Assembly (NCBI RefSeq): GCF_031755915.1
Contig: NC_083389.1
Span: 3,596,001-3,660,000, forward strand
DNA length: 64,000 nt
Direction of reading: 5' to 3'
From: Ziziphus jujuba
Lineage: Eukaryota; Streptophyta; Magnoliopsida; Rosales; Rhamnaceae
The position numbers were made by a program, and so were the translations under genes. Below the pieces are notes generated by a model, which worked only from the letters and a program-made list of their open reading frames with translations, did no database searches and was not told the origin of the DNA. Below are positions 51,020 to 63,074 of this stretch, one piece after another. How positions within the stretch are numbered: position 1 is the stretch's first letter; the number at the start of each line of letters is the position of its first letter.

Positions 51020-51990
51020 TTATACGAAATGCTTTTCTGTTTCTAGAATGTCCAAAATATGGTTTATATCTTTTATGCGAAAATGTTTCATTTTCTTAAG
51101 GTCTTCTTCATTGTTATTCAAAAGGTCTAATATTGTATGTATATTGGACCCTGGGTGCAATTTTAATTGGTCAATAACAATAGATTTTAATGCTATTTTG
51201 TTTTGATTTTTATGTGGTTTAGCTAATCTATCATGAAAAGTAAAAAGGGGTAAAGTAACTTTGTGTTGGTTTTTTTCTAAATGGAAATTTTCTTCTTCTG
51301 CATGTAAAAAGGGAATAAATAAATCATCAAAGTCTAGGAAGCCTTATGAAGTGCTTTTTTAGGAGTTAAACTTCCATTTGACCATATTTTGAGAAAAAGT
51401 ATCTCTTGTTTTTCATTCCCATTCGCATAAGAATGAATACTATGATTCGCATTTCGAACAGGCATGAATACAGCATCTATAGGATAATTTTTGTCTTGAA
51501 AGTTATTTGGTGTTTTTATACAATACCCGCGATGCCTTTCGAGTTGTAATTCAGTACACAAATTAATTTCCGTTAGGTTCGCTATAGGCTGTGTATTATC
51601 AATGATTTCCACCAAAGGTGGTAAGATGATGTCTTGAGCATTTACATATCGGGGACCTTTGACACAAATAGACGCATCACGTGTTCCATAAAGATTACTT
51701 TTCAATACAATTTCTTTCAAATTTATTAAAATTTCATGTACAGATTCTTGAACACCCACTATGGTAGAACATTCACGTGGTATTTTATCAAATTTTATGC
51801 ATGTGATACATGTTCCTTCTATTTCTCTAAGTAAAGCTCATCGCATCGCAATGCCTATTGTATCAGCTTGGCCTTTCATAAGTGGAGCCAGAGTAAAGCG
51901 TCCATAATAAAGACCCTTACTGTCTACTCGTGATTTAACACACTTCCACTGCAGTGTTTGAGTAGATACTGTTACCTTCTCATGAACCAT
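51020..51990 (-). pseudogene. rpoA: rpoA (RNA polymerase alpha)
   Basis: The reverse strand starts [16 protein letters not shown] long open block follows, [20 protein letters not shown] and [20 protein letters not shown], through [20 protein letters not shown] to [20 protein letters not shown] (51334-51759). The C-terminal domain ends [13 protein letters not shown] and TAA at 51020. Stops and a shift occur before and after the open block. It opens the normal rpoA-rps11-rpl36 cluster. Confidence 0.92.
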
Positions 51991-52049
51991 AGTAATATTA
52001 TTTGATCAGATCATTGAATTATTTATTTCTCTTGAAATATCTTCAATGT

Positions 52050-52472
52050 TTATTTTTGTACACGTCTTGTTTTAGGAGGTCTATAGCCACTATGTGGCAT
52101 AGGGGTTACATCTCGTATGAAACTTAATAGTATACCACTTTTATGCATAGCTTTTAATGCCGCATCTCTTCCAAGACCGGGACCTTTTATGATGACTTTT
52201 GCTTGTTGCATAACTTGATCCACTACTGTCCGAATAGCATTTCCCATTGTGGTTTGAGCGGCAAATCGCATCCCTCATCTTGTACCCTTGAATCCATAAG
52301 TACCGGTGGAAGACCACGAAATTACCCGACCCCTTACATCTATAATAGTCACAATAATATTGTTGAAACTTGTTTGAACATTAATAACTCCCTTTGGTAT
52401 TCTACGCTCATTTTTACATGAACCAATAAGTCTATTCTTACATGAACCAGTTCTTGGTATAGGTTTTGCCAT
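52050..52472 (-). pseudogene. rps11: rps11 (ribosomal protein S11), single in-frame stop
   Basis: The reverse strand reads [108 protein letters not shown]. Only one stop, at 52272-52274, where Arg (CGA) is expected, interrupts an otherwise full-length frame. The end carries two extra residues. Confidence 0.93.
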
Positions 52473-52608
52473 ACTTTATCATCTCATAAATATAAGTCAG
52501 AGATATATGGATATGTCCATTTCATGTCAAAACAAATCCTTTATTTTTATTTCTATATCTGTACAACGGTTCCTTTAGATTTATAGAGTCTTTTTTTGTT
52601 TAGAAAGA

Positions 52609-52721
52609 TTATCCTTGTCTTTGTTTATGTCTCGGGTTGGAAGAAATTACTATAATTCATCCCCGCCTACATATCAGTCGACATTTTTCATACATTTTAT
52701 GCACAGAGGCTTTATTTTTAT
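52609..52721 (-). pseudogene. rpl36: rpl36 (ribosomal protein L36)
   Basis: The reverse strand shows the zinc-ribbon protein in pieces: KIKASVHK, a shift, EKCRLI, GRIIVI, NPRHKQRQG, TAA. The start codon is ATA. One-base changes in length put the two halves in different frames. Confidence 0.82.
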
Positions 52722-52837
52722 ATTTATCATTCCGTAGCTTAGTTCTAACTTTCTTTATTGGAAGAAAATAAATTGCTTGAAATTTTTAACTTTGAATTTT
52801 ATACTCCAAAAATGAACATTGAAATTGAAAAAACCAT

Positions 52838-52904
52838 CTAATCATTAGAATCCTTTTTCGGAGTCCATAAACTATATATCTGCTAATCGAATCATGACGA
52901 CTTA
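52838..52904 (-). pseudogene. infA: infA 3' fragment (initiation factor 1)
   Basis: The reverse strand ends LRKKDSNDZ-like: GLRKKDSND then TAG at 52838, preceded by degraded YDSTRGRIIY codons. Only the last ~22 codons remain because an LTR starts at 52905. Confidence 0.75.
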
Positions 52905-53833
52905 TGATACGAACCTAGGACGACCTACTCCTAAACCCGTATTATGTTAGCCTAGATCTCAATTAAGTTCAAGTTCTAATGGAATGGACCTCAACCCCTA
53001 ACCAACCTGTGGTTAGAAACCTTGCTATAATGTAGACGCCACAATAGGGGATGGAAAACCTATTGATAAGTTAAGCTAAAACAACCAATTCTCTAATGGT
53101 GTTTTAGGTGTTCTCAAAGAACAAAGAGATAATTAATCTCACAAGTATTTTCTCAATCGAATCAAAATTGTATTCATATTGAAAAATAAGCTTTTAAATA
53201 GGCTTTGAAAGAAATAAAATAAACCCTAAAAACCCTAGGAAAAACTGGCCACACAATGAAGAGTTCTATGGTGGCCGAAATTCTCACTCCTTTCCTAATC
53301 TAAGTTTGATTAATTAATTCCTTTATATTAAATTAGGAATTAATTAATTTACAATGGAAAGAATAAAATAAAAAGCTTCCTAAAGTTATTTTTCCAGAAA
53401 ATAAATAAATAAAAGCCAAAACGTAATGGTAGTTTCCTAAAACAAAAAGTAAAAACAAATTAGGAAACTAAAAATGCTAGCCTTTTGATCAAGTTGACTT
53501 TGATCAATCTTTGACCTCTTTGAGCTTCAAATCAGCTTATAGATGCTTTTTAGGATGCCAAATAATCTGAATATGAAGTCCCACACGTTGCCCATGCTTG
53601 GAAAAATAAGAAAAGGCTAATACAGTAAAATACAGTAAAGCCAGCAAGCAATACAGCAAATTCGCCCAAATTGTTGATGCTGTCCGTACAAGCCCTTTTT
53701 GATTGCATTTGAGGCTGCTTTAACTTGCTTCCATGACCTCTTAGGCATATGTATTGAACCCATAAAGCATTGGAACCATTTCATGCTTCCCGGACTCCAA
53801 AAATGTACCAAAACAATCACCCGGGTCCGTTTT
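52905..53833 (-). mobile_element. Gypsy-like LTR, truncated
   Basis: It begins TGATACGAACCTAGG at 52905 and is collinear with the solo LTR at 8585-9722 until GGGTCCGTTTTGGC near 53833, about 205 bp short of the LTR end. The left flank cannot be matched to a right-hand duplication. Confidence 0.85.
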
Positions 53834-53885
53834 GGCTAGGGAGTAGTTCATTCATATGGGGGCTTGTTCATACCAAAGACCCAAG
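53834..53885. other. Unassigned junction between opposite LTR fragments
   Basis: About 50 bp that match neither LTR copy nor plastid sequence as far as I can see. It may be filler DNA at a rearrangement joint. Confidence 0.4.
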
Positions 53886-54425
53886 ACCTATTTTGAGCAT
53901 ATAACTGGTGGAAGCCGATACGAACCCAGGTAGTGGTTTTGGTGCATTTATGGAGTCCAGACAGCATGAAATAGTTCCAATGCTTCATGGATCCAATATA
54001 TACGTCTAAGAGGTCATGGAATCAAACCAAGGCAGCTTCAAAGGCAACTAAAAAGGGGCTGTGTGCATGGCATGACAAATTGGGCGATTTTGCTGTATTA
54101 CCCGCTAACTTTACTGTATTTTACTGACTTGGCTTTTTCTCTTTCCTCCAAGCAAGGACAACATGTGGGGCTCCATGGAAATCCTTATTGGCATCCAAAA
54201 AAGCATATGGAAGCTGATTTGGAGCTTAGATTGGTCAAAGTCAACTTAGTCAAAAAGAAAGTATTTTAGTTTCTTAATTTGATTTCTACTTTTTGTTTTG
54301 GGAAATTATCTTTAGATTTTGGGTTTTATTTGTTTCTTTACCAGACAAATAAGTTTAGTAAAGTTATTATTTTTATTATTTCTTTGTAAATTATTTAATT
54401 CCTAATTCAAAATGAAGGAACTAAT
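53886..54425 (+). mobile_element. Outer gypsy-like LTR, left part
   Basis: Forward-strand LTR from about offset 180 of the family LTR (GTGGAAGCCGATACGAACCC). It is interrupted by an inner solo LTR and continues at 55559. The first ~180 bp are missing or too diverged to see. Confidence 0.75.
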
Positions 54426-55558
54426 TGATGTGATTCCGCCTAAGCCTGCTCAACCGATAACCCGCTGGGGTGCTGACCCGACACGGATGAAGACTAGGCC
54501 AATCACAAGAGCTAAAATTAAGCGATTTAATGACAAACTGGGAGCATTTATACAGGGGGTAATCAATCTCAATGGAGCTTGTCCATACTTGAAGATACAA
54601 AGCCTATTCTAAGCATCCAAGTGGTGGAAGCCGATACGGACCCAGGTAGCAGTTGTGGTGCAAATATGGACAAAGGGCAGCATGAAATGGTTCCAAGTAT
54701 TTATGGATTCAATACATATGTGTAAGAGGATATGGAATCAAGTCAATCCAGCTTCAAAGGCATTCAAAAAGTCATTGTACGGACAACTTCAAATTTGGTC
54801 TTTTTTTTACTGTATTTTGTGCTAGCTTTACTGTATTTTGCTGAGTTGGGTTTTGCTTCCTCTTCCAAGCATGGGCAACGTGTGGGACTTCATATTCAGC
54901 TTATGTTACATCCTAAAAGGCATATTGAAGCTGCTTTGGAGCTCAATTTGGTCAAAGATTGGTCAAAGTCAACTTAGTCAAAAAGCTAGTATTATAGTTT
55001 CCTAATTTGATTCTACGTTTTGTTTGAGGAAATTATCATTACTTTTTACTTTTTATTTATTTATTTTCTGGAACAATAAGCTTAGGAAAGTTATTATTTT
55101 ATTATTTTCATTGTAAATTAATTAATTCCTAATTCAAAATAAAAAAATTAATTAAGCCAAATTAAATTAGGAAAGGAGTGAGCATTTCGGCCACCATAGG
55201 AAACTACTTTGTATGGCCGATTTTCCCTTTGTTTTTAGGGTTTTATTTCATGGCTTTGTAGCCTATTTAAAGGCTTATTTTTCAATAAAAAAAGTTTTAA
55301 TTTTATACAGAAAATTATTTGTGAGATTGAATTCTCTTTGTTCTTTTGAACACCTAAAACACTATTAGAGAGTAAGTGTTTTAGTTTGATTTATCAATAG
55401 GACTTCCATCATCTATTGTGGCATCTTCATTATATACCAAGGTTTCTAATCATAGGTTGGTTAGGGGTCAAAGTGACCATTAGAACTTGAACATAATTAG
55501 ATCAAGACTAATATAATACGGGTTTAAAAGCAGGTCATCCTAGGTTCGTATCACTAAT
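54421..55558 (+). mobile_element. Inner solo LTR with intact 5-bp duplication
   Basis: The LTR is 54426-55553 (1128 bp), from TGATGTGATTCCGCC to AGGTTCGTATCA. It is flanked by CTAAT at 54421-54425 and 55554-55558. Deleting it rejoins the outer LTR at its TTAATTAA-rich part. Confidence 0.93.
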
Positions 55559-55963
55559 TAATTAAAATTAGATTAGGAAAGGAGAGAGAATATTTGGTCA
55601 CATTAGGAAACAATAAGCATGGCCAATTTTCCCTCTCTTTTTTAGGGTTTTATTTTGTTTTCTATTAGCCTATAAAAGGGCTTATTTTTTAGGGAGAACA
55701 CACCATTAATAATATTGAGAATTTATTTTGTGAGATTGAATCTCGCTTTGTTCTTTTGAACACCTAAAACACCTTTAGTGAATGAGTGTTTTAGTTTGAC
55801 TTATCAATAGGCCTTCCATCACCTATTGTGGCATCTTCATTATATACTAACGTTTCTAATCACAGGTTAGTTAGGGGTCAAGGTGACTATTAGAACTTGA
55901 ACATAATTAGATCTGGGCTAATATAATACAGGTTTAAGCACAGGTCGTCCTAGGTTCATATCA
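55559..55963 (+). mobile_element. Outer gypsy-like LTR, right part
   Basis: It continues the outer LTR to its end TAGGTTCATATCA at 55963. rpl14 sequence follows immediately. Confidence 0.8.
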
Positions 55964-56169
55964 AGCTCTTTACAAGTACGTACAATTATAGCTCTGATCA
56001 CTTCTGGTCATTCTGGAGGTGTATTTGGTACTGCTTCCTTGATTATAGCACCAATAACTTCATCAATATGAGCATATCACAGATTACTAGCTTCTATGAT
56101 TCGAATACACATTAATTCTTGAGCTATGCTATTATCCACTACATTCAAATGGCTTTGGGGTAGAATCAT
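55964..56169 (-). pseudogene. rpl14: rpl14 5' part (ribosomal protein L14)
   Basis: The reverse strand reads [29 protein letters not shown], stop, YAHIDEVIGAIIKEAVPNTP, EVIRAIIVRTCKEL. The last ~50 codons are cut off by the LTR cluster at 55963. rps8, which follows rpl14 in plastomes, is absent. Confidence 0.92.
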
Positions 56170-56311
56170 TTTTTTATCTGTTTTTCAATTAACATAAAGG
56201 GCGAAGTAAAAAAATTAAAAAAGAAATGTTGTTTATTCAAAACAAAAAAGGAAACCTGCAATTGTTTTTTTTTTTTCCATCTAAAAAACATTTTCTTTTG
56301 GTTCTACGTTC

Positions 56312-56713
56312 CTATACCGAAATAATGAATTGAGTTCGTAGAGGCATTTTTGATGCCGCTAGTGAAATAGCCCTTCTAGCTATATTTTCTGCTACTCCAC
56401 TCATTTCATGAAGTATTCTACCAGGTTTGACGATAGCTACCCAATATTTGGGAGATCCTTTCCCCGAACCCATGCGGGTCTCTATAGGCCTTATTGTAAC
56501 TGGGTTTTCTCGAAATACACATACCCATACTTTCCCACCGCGGTGGACATTTCGTGTCATTGCTCATCGACTGGCTTCAATTTGTTGAGATGTGATCCAA
56601 GCTGGTTCAAGCGCTTGAAGAGCATATCTATCGTAGAAAATACGATGACCTAGATAAGATATTCCTTTCATTCTTCCTCTATGATGTTTAAGGAATCTGG
56701 TTATTTTGGGGTT
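56312..56713 (-). pseudogene. rpl16: rpl16 exon 2 (ribosomal protein L16), one stop
   Basis: The reverse strand reads [112 protein letters not shown]. The single stop replaces the second Arg codon (CGA) before AMTRN. Length is normal. Confidence 0.93.
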
Positions 56714-57275
56714 ATAGTTGATGGTTATTTATTAATTCCATCTCTACTACAGAACTGGACATGAAAGTTTCTTCTCATCTAGCTCCTCGTGACTAAAATG
56801 ATTAAAAAATAATATCTATGTAGTTATATTTATATTTATGTATTTAATGAATAATATACTGAAAAAATATATTGATTCATGAGATTTTTTGAAATTTCAT
56901 CTAATCTATTAGAAATTTGTATATCTTATTTTGATATATAACTAAACATGGATTTGATTTATAGAGAATTTTTATTTAAAGATACATTTAGAGATAATAG
57001 TATAGATAAAGTCATTTTGTTATAAGGTTATAACGAATCTTTATTTTGTTTTACTTTTTATTATCATATCAGATCGGCTAAAATATAGAAATCCAATAGA
57101 ATCAAAATTTTCGTGGGCGGATATTTACTCTTTAAATATTCAGTTGTAGGATTAGTCTATGACATGACCTTTCAGAATAAATGAATTGGTTTCTGGTTCG
57201 TTCCGCCATCCTACCCAATGAATCATTAAGATTCGTTTTCAATAGAATATTATGTATTAACAGGTTCTATCATTC

Positions 57276-58421
57276 CCATCCGATGTGATTCCGCCCGAGC
57301 CCGCTCCACCGATAACCCGCTGTGGTCCTGACTCGACACGGATGAAGACTAGGCCAATCACAAGAGCTCAAATTAAGAGATTTAAGGACAACCTGGGAGT
57401 ATTTATACAAGGTGTAATCAATCTCAATATAGTTTGTCAATACTTGAAGATACAAAGCCTATTCTAAGCATCCAAGTGGTGGAAGCCGATACGGACCCGG
57501 GTGACGATTTGATACATTTTTGGAGGCCGGAAAGCATGAAATGGTTCCAATGCTTTATGGGTTCAATACATATGCCTAAGAGGTCATGGAATCAAGTTAA
57601 AGCAGCCTCAAATGCAATCAAAAAGGGCTTGTACGGACAGCATCAACAATTTGGCCGAATTTGCTGTATTGCTTGCTGGCTTTACTGTATTTTACTGTAT
57701 TACCCTTTTCTTATTTTTCCAAGCATGGGCAACGTGTGGGACTTCATATTCAGTTTATTTGGCATCCTAAAAAGCATCTAGAAGCTGATTTGAAGCTCAA
57801 AGAGGTCAAAGATTGATCAAAGTCAACTTGATCAAAAGGCTAGCATTTTTAGTTTCCTAATTTGTTTTTACTTTTTGTTTTAGGAAACTACCATTACTTT
57901 TTGGCTTTTATTTATTTATTTTCTGGAAAAATAACTTTAGGAAGGTTTTTATTTTATTCTTTCCATTGTAAATTAATTAATTCCTAATTTAATATAAAGG
58001 ACTTAATTAATCAAACTTAGATTAGGAAAGGAAGTATAGTTTCGGCCAACTAGGCTTCTTTATGTGTGGTGGCTGGTTTTTCTTTATGTTCTAGGGTTTT
58101 ATTTCATGGCTTTGTAGCCTATTTAAAGGCTTAGTTATCAATATGAATAAAACTTTGATTTGATTGAGAAATTACTTGTGAGATTAATTATCTCTTTGTT
58201 CTATGAGAACACCTAAAACACCATTAGAGAATTGGTTGTTTTAGCTTGACTTATCAATAGGTTTTCCATCCCCTATTGTGGCGTCTACATTATACCAAGG
58301 TTTCTAACCATAGGTTGGTTAGGGGTTGAGGTCCATTCCATTAGAACTTGAACTTAATTAAAGATCCGGGCCAATATAATACGGGTTTAGGAGCAGGTTG
58401 TCCTAGGTTCGTATCACCATC
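57276..58421 (+). mobile_element. Solo LTR in rpl16 intron with intact duplication
   Basis: The LTR is 57281-58416 (1136 bp), from CGATGTGATTCCGCC (first T changed to C) to AGGTTCGTATCA. It is flanked by CCATC at 57276-57280 and 58417-58421. It belongs to the same family as the copies at 2477, 8585, 52905 and 54426. Confidence 0.94.
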
Positions 58422-58616
58422 GCTTCTCAATTAATGGTTAAATATGACTTCTACAATGGAGCCCTTAAGGAAATTTGATTTGTTCTTGAGTCAATCCTCT
58501 CAGTATTTATCGGCTCGGGGCTCTTGATTCTTTTTCTATGAACATTTTTGTATAATTACAGACCAATCAGTATTAATGCTTTATTACATTCCTCGTTATG
58601 AGATGAACGATAGACC

Positions 58617-59124
58617 TTACTTATTGGAATCATATATCATTGATATATTTTTTTTCTTTACAACTCAGACTCAGATTAGTTTTTTCTTTTTTGTTGTTTG
58701 TTTATGCAAAACAGATTTCAGTTGCTACATTGATATGACCAATATATCATATCTTGACCAGTTTTTTATATGCAGATAATGCGAAACGATGAGCTGGTTA
58801 TTAGTTCTATAATAGTTATTAGTTCATACTATGGGTTGGTACTCCTTACTTATTGGAATCATATATCATTGAAATTTTTTTTTTCTTTACAACTCAGACT
58901 CAAATTAGTTTTTTCTTTTCTTTTTTTTTTGTTTATACAAAAAAGATTTCAGTTGCTAGATTGATATGACCAATATATCATATCTTGACCAGTTTTTTAT
59001 ATGCATATAATGCAAAACGATAAGCTGGTTATTAGTTCTATATCTATATTAGTTCTATAATAGTTATTAGTTCTATATCTATATTAGTTCTATAATAGTT
59101 ATTAGTTCATACTATGGGTTAGTA
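58617..59124. repeat. Tandem duplication in rpl16 intron
   Basis: Unit 1 (58617-58845) and unit 2 (58846-59124) both start CTTACTTATTGGAATCATAT and end with GGTTATTAGTTCTATAATAG ... CATACTATGGGTT. Unit 2 is longer because TTAGTTCTATATCTATATTA is repeated inside it. Confidence 0.88.
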
Positions 59125-59176
59125 CTTCTTTCCTTTTTTTTTGAATCCTAATCCTAGAAAAATCAACGAGTCACAC

Positions 59177-59185
59177 ACTAAGCAT
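59177..59185 (-). pseudogene. rpl16: rpl16 exon 1 (9 bp)
   Basis: The reverse strand ATGCTTAGT is directly followed by the intron start GTGTGACTCG, which matches the tiny first exon of rpl16. Confidence 0.8.
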
Positions 59186-59345
59186 AGCAATTATATCAAA
59201 TAATTAATCGAATTTTTATTCAACCTTATAGAATTGTTCATATTTTTTTTTTGTGTTAAGAGAAAAAGAGTGAAAGAATTTGTTATTTTTTGTTCTATTA
59301 CTGGATGGATAGAGTAGAACTAAAGATAAGTCAAGTAAAGGCCTA

Positions 59346-60001
59346 TTATTCCTCTTCTATAAATATGCAAATTTTGATGCCTAATACCCCATAAATAGTT
59401 CAAACTGAATAGGAACAATAATCAATTTTAGCTCGAATGGTTTTTAGAGGAACCTTTCCTTCTTTGATCCATTTGACACGTGCAATTTCTTTTCCATCGA
59501 TACACCCTACAATTTGTACTTGAATTCCTTTTGTACCTGACTACTCAGTTAATTCAATACCTTTTTTTATAGCTTTCCGAAATGAAACTCTATTTTTGAA
59601 TTGTCTGACTATAAATTCCGCAAGAATATTAAAGTTTCCATAAGGGTTTTCAAATTCCTGTAATAGCAATGTTGAGTTTTCGGTTCACACAATTCAGTTC
59701 TTTTTGTATAGTCATCTGTAATTCTTCGATTCTGCTAGGTTCTATTAATAACTTTGGGAATCCCACATAGATTATGACTTGAATCAAATCGATTCGTTTT
59801 TGAATCTTTGTACATGAAATTCCCTCGACACTAGAAGATATTTTCATATTTTTTTGTACATAATTCTTGATACAGTTTTGTATATTTTTTTATATCTTGT
59901 TGTAGAACCTTCGAATAATTGTTTGGTTGTGCAAACCAAAGAGAATGATGACCTTGGGTTGTGCCAAATTTGAAACCAAGTGGATTTATTTTTTATCCCA
60001 T
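59346..60001 (-). pseudogene. rps3: rps3 (ribosomal protein S3)
   Basis: The start ATGGGATAAAAAATAAATCC is at 60001, with Q2 changed to a stop. Readable blocks: [80 protein letters not shown] and TIYGVLGIKICIFIEEE with TAA at 59346. Length is normal; there are several stops. Confidence 0.92.
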
Positions 60002-60195
60002 AATCCCCTGCTACTATACATATCATGACATGTCATATCGATGTACTTCTTTTTTTTTATTCATGCATTTTTTTTAAGCATAATATGACATATTTATTTG
60101 TTTTTTTTATTATAAAAAAATGTTGTCATTTGACCTTAAAATTCTTCAAGATAATTTTGTTCTTTAAATAGTATGTATAATAATGTATAGCTGTA

Positions 60196-60551
60196 TGTTT
60201 CAGTACAATAGTTATATGACAAGTGGGTTGTTTTATTGGATAACCTCATCCCCGAGCTTGAGGTTTTAGTTTTTTCGTAGTAATGCCTTCGTTGACTTCC
60301 GCTGTACTAATTTTTAGCTTTGTTTTGGTGAAACCTCTATTATGATTAGCATGTGCTGCTGCAAAAGAAACCAATTTTAAAATGAGGGAACATGCTCGAT
60401 AGGGCATGAGTTCAAGTATCAGAAGTGTTTCTTTATAAGAATGCCCATGAATATGATCAATTACTCTTTGTACTTTATGAGTAGACTTATCTATAAATTC
60501 ACGTATAGTGTATTCTTCTATATATCGGTCCATCTTTTTTTTCTTTCTCAT
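60196..60551 (-). pseudogene. rpl22: rpl22 (ribosomal protein L22)
   Basis: The reverse strand is open from [20 protein letters not shown] to KLKPQARG (60246-60551), including [20 protein letters not shown] and [24 protein letters not shown] at 60246-60248 then interrupts GYPIKQPTCHITIVLK. The C-terminal end is uncertain. Confidence 0.92.
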
Positions 60552-60617
60552 AAGGTTTACCTCTCACTAATGAACAATAAGTATCTATATTCACTTTTTG
60601 TATTTATTAAAAAATTA

Positions 60618-60900
60618 TTAACGACGAGATCTGTTATCATTTTTTGCATGTCCTCGAAAACTTAGAGTAGGTGAAAATTCTCACAATTTATGTCCTACCA
60701 TACAATCTTTTATATAAATTGGCAAATGCTCCTTTCCATTGTGGATAGCAATAGTATGCCCGATCATTGCCGGTATAATGGTAGACACTCAAGGCCAAGT
60801 GACCATTATTTCTTTTTCTGCTTTTGTGTTAAGCGTATTTATTTTTCTTAATAAATGATTTGCTACAAAAGGATTTTTTTTTTTTTAGTGAACATGTCAC
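60618..60900 (-). pseudogene. rps19: rps19 (ribosomal protein S19)
   Basis: It starts with GTG at 60898-60900, as in many plastids (VTCSLKK). A long A run shifts the frame at once. Later codons match in another frame: [51 protein letters not shown] and TAA at 60618. Confidence 0.9.
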
Positions 60901-60948
60901 AATTAATTACTCCTTTTTTTTTTTTTTGTAAAGACGAAGAAATAGATT

Positions 60949-61380
60949 CTATTTACTACAACGCCGAAGAATCAAATTATCACTATAGTTATTCCATTTT
61001 CTACTTCTTCTTCCAAGTGCAGGATTACCCTAAGGGGTTGTGGGTTTTTTTTTACCAACTGGGGCCCTCCCTTCACCACCCCCATGGGGATGGTCTACAG
61101 GGTTCATAACTACTCCTCTTACAATAGGATGCTTATCTAGCTAACATTTCAATCCAGCTCTACCCAAACTTTTCTGGTTCACCCCAACATTCCCCACTTG
61201 TCTGACTGTTGCTAAGCAGTTTTTGGGTATCAAATGGACCTCCCCAAATGGTAATTTTAATGTGGCCGATTTCCTAAATTTTGCAATCAGTTTCGCTACA
61301 GCACTTGCTACTCTAGCTGATTGTCCACCCTTTCCAATTGTGATTTCTATGTTATGTATGGTCGTGCCTAAGGGCATATT
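60949..61380 (-). pseudogene. rpl2: rpl2 exon 2, second copy
   Basis: The reverse strand begins [20 protein letters not shown] and continues [31 protein letters not shown], then [16 protein letters not shown] with the peptidyl-transferase-site histidine region HPHGGG kept. It ends LGRRSRKWNNYSDNLILRRC, SK, TAG at 60949. A few stops break it. Confidence 0.92.
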
Positions 61381-62066
61381 GGTTGAAGTAGATTCTTCTT
61401 TTTGATCAATCAAAACCTCTTCCTAAATTGTACAAGTTCTTCCAAAGCATATGGCTTTCTGGATGTAGATGATGATATCTATACAGATGGATCTTATATA
61501 TATTGTATAATTCTTATATATACCATATAATGAAGCACCACATGAATGGATATATAGGAATCAAAATCTGCGGAATCGCTCATGTTATGATCTTCTACAT
61601 CCTAGGTCTTCCTGTTCCTTCATCTGGCTTATGTTCTTCATGTAGCATTAAAACCGAATGACTCTATGAAATTACATTGATACATCAACATATTACGGGT
61701 AACGTAGGAGACATCTCTATTTTTCCCCCCCGGAAACCTTAGAATTACCATTGCTAAGCTTTCAATTTGCCTCTGACTATCAAATGAAATGTGAATAACC
61801 TGTCCTCCTTTCTTTGAAACAAAGGGCACTTATGATTCTTTCGATGCTTGTAACAATTTTTTCTTCTCTATATTACTATATCTCTAGAATCAATAATTTT
61901 ATATGAGGAACTACTGAACTCAATCACTTGCTGCCGTTACTATTTAGTTTTCTGTTGAAGTCTATCCTGTAGAGGCATTCAAATTGGATTAATGATTGAT
62001 TTCTAGGTTTCATCGTAAACCTAATTGATTACTTCCAATTATGTAAATCAATATTTCAAACCGCAC
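61381..62066 (-). other. rpl2 group II intron
   Basis: It begins GTGCGGTTTGAAATATTG on the reverse strand at 62066 and ends TCTACTTCAACC next to exon 2. The size, about 690 bp, is normal. No gene lies inside. Confidence 0.82.
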
Positions 62067-62449
62067 TTAAAGGTAGGGCATTTCCCATTTTTATAGGAAC
62101 TTCTGTACCAGAAACAATGGGATCTTCAATTATAGCCCCTCTAGGATGTAAAATATATCTTTTCTCATCATCCCCATAGTGTATGAGACAAATGTATGCA
62201 TTTCAATTAGGATCGTATTCTAGAGTTATGATTCTACCATATATGTCTTTTTCATTCCGTCAAAAATCGATTTTACAATATAAATTCTTAGGACCTCCCC
62301 CTCTATGCCCTGCGGTAATGATTCCTTTAGCATTATGACCTTGACCACAATGAGGCTAACCATAAACCAAATTATTTCGTGGCTTGGATTTCACTTGACT
62401 GTCTATGGCTCCTTTGCATGTGCTCGGGGTAGAATAAATGTATCGCCAT
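62067..62449 (-). pseudogene. rpl2: rpl2 exon 1
   Basis: The reverse strand starts with ATG at 62449 (MAIHLF), shifts, then reads [72 protein letters not shown]. Length is about 8 bp under normal, so it carries small deletions. Confidence 0.9.
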
Positions 62450-62461
62450 GCTATTAAGTAT

Positions 62462-62742
62462 TTAAGTTATTTTCTTTCTAACAAGTGGAATAGAATAACC
62501 CAGTTGAAGTGTAATGATCATACATCTGTAATGCGTTATATATCCCATAATAAGTCCCATTCTTCTACCCTTTCCCAGGAGTCGATGACTATTCATAACT
62601 ATTACCTTGATACCAAATAATAGTTCGACCCAATACTAATTTTTGTCATAGTTGATCCTGATTCGACATTTGAAGTATATTGATTTTTCAACAATAATCA
62701 AATACTTTTGTATGTAAATACTGGATATTTGATTCCATCCAT
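62462..62742 (-). pseudogene. rpl23: rpl23 (ribosomal protein L23)
   Basis: The start MDGIKYPVFTYKSI at 62742 is followed by a stop, then LLLKNQYTSNVESGSTMTKI. The rest is shifted, with [21 protein letters not shown] codons recognisable. It ends at about 62462 (RKKIT then TAA). The order rpl2-rpl23-trnI is the normal inverted-repeat order. Confidence 0.9.
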
Positions 62743-62912
62743 AAATCTATTTTCTTCCTTATGAGTTATAGTCTCAATAAGAATGCTAGTTCTTACTATT
62801 CATATGTTATGATATGAATATGCCACATCAATTCATTATGTATGGATGATGAGATTCCATTGATACAGAGCCAATTCCAATAGACTTATTTTATTGGAGG
62901 GTCCCATTGGTG

Positions 62913-62986
62913 TGCATTCGGTCGAAATTGAACCTACGAATTCGCCAATTATGAGTTGGGTAATTTAACCATTCAGCCATGCATGC
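62913..62986 (-). tRNA. trnI: trnI-CAU relic
   Basis: The reverse strand matches the plastid tRNA-Ile(CAU): GGCTGAATGGTTAAA, CCCAACTCATAATTGG, TTCGTAGGTTCAATT. The anticodon CAT is kept. The T-stem and acceptor 3' strand are altered (TTTCGACCGAATGCA in place of TTCCTACTGGATGCA). Confidence 0.88.
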
Positions 62987-63074
62987 TTAGCGGGGATCCT
63001 CGTACATGGTGAATAACCAAATTCCAATTCAAATGAAATCTTTAGGATAAATCAATGCAATTTAGGAGGACTCA

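Larger units (their letters stand above)
56714..59176 (-). other. rpl16 group II intron with solo LTR and tandem duplication
   Basis: On the reverse strand the intron runs from GTGTGACTCGTTG next to exon 1 to exon 2 at 56713. A solo LTR (57281-58416) and a ~230-bp tandem duplication (58617-59124) enlarge it. Without the LTR it is about 1.3 kb, a little above the usual size. Confidence 0.8.

Noticed and set aside
58617..59124. CRISPR-like or satellite array
   Set aside because: There are only two unequal units and no spacer/repeat structure, so it is a simple tandem duplication.
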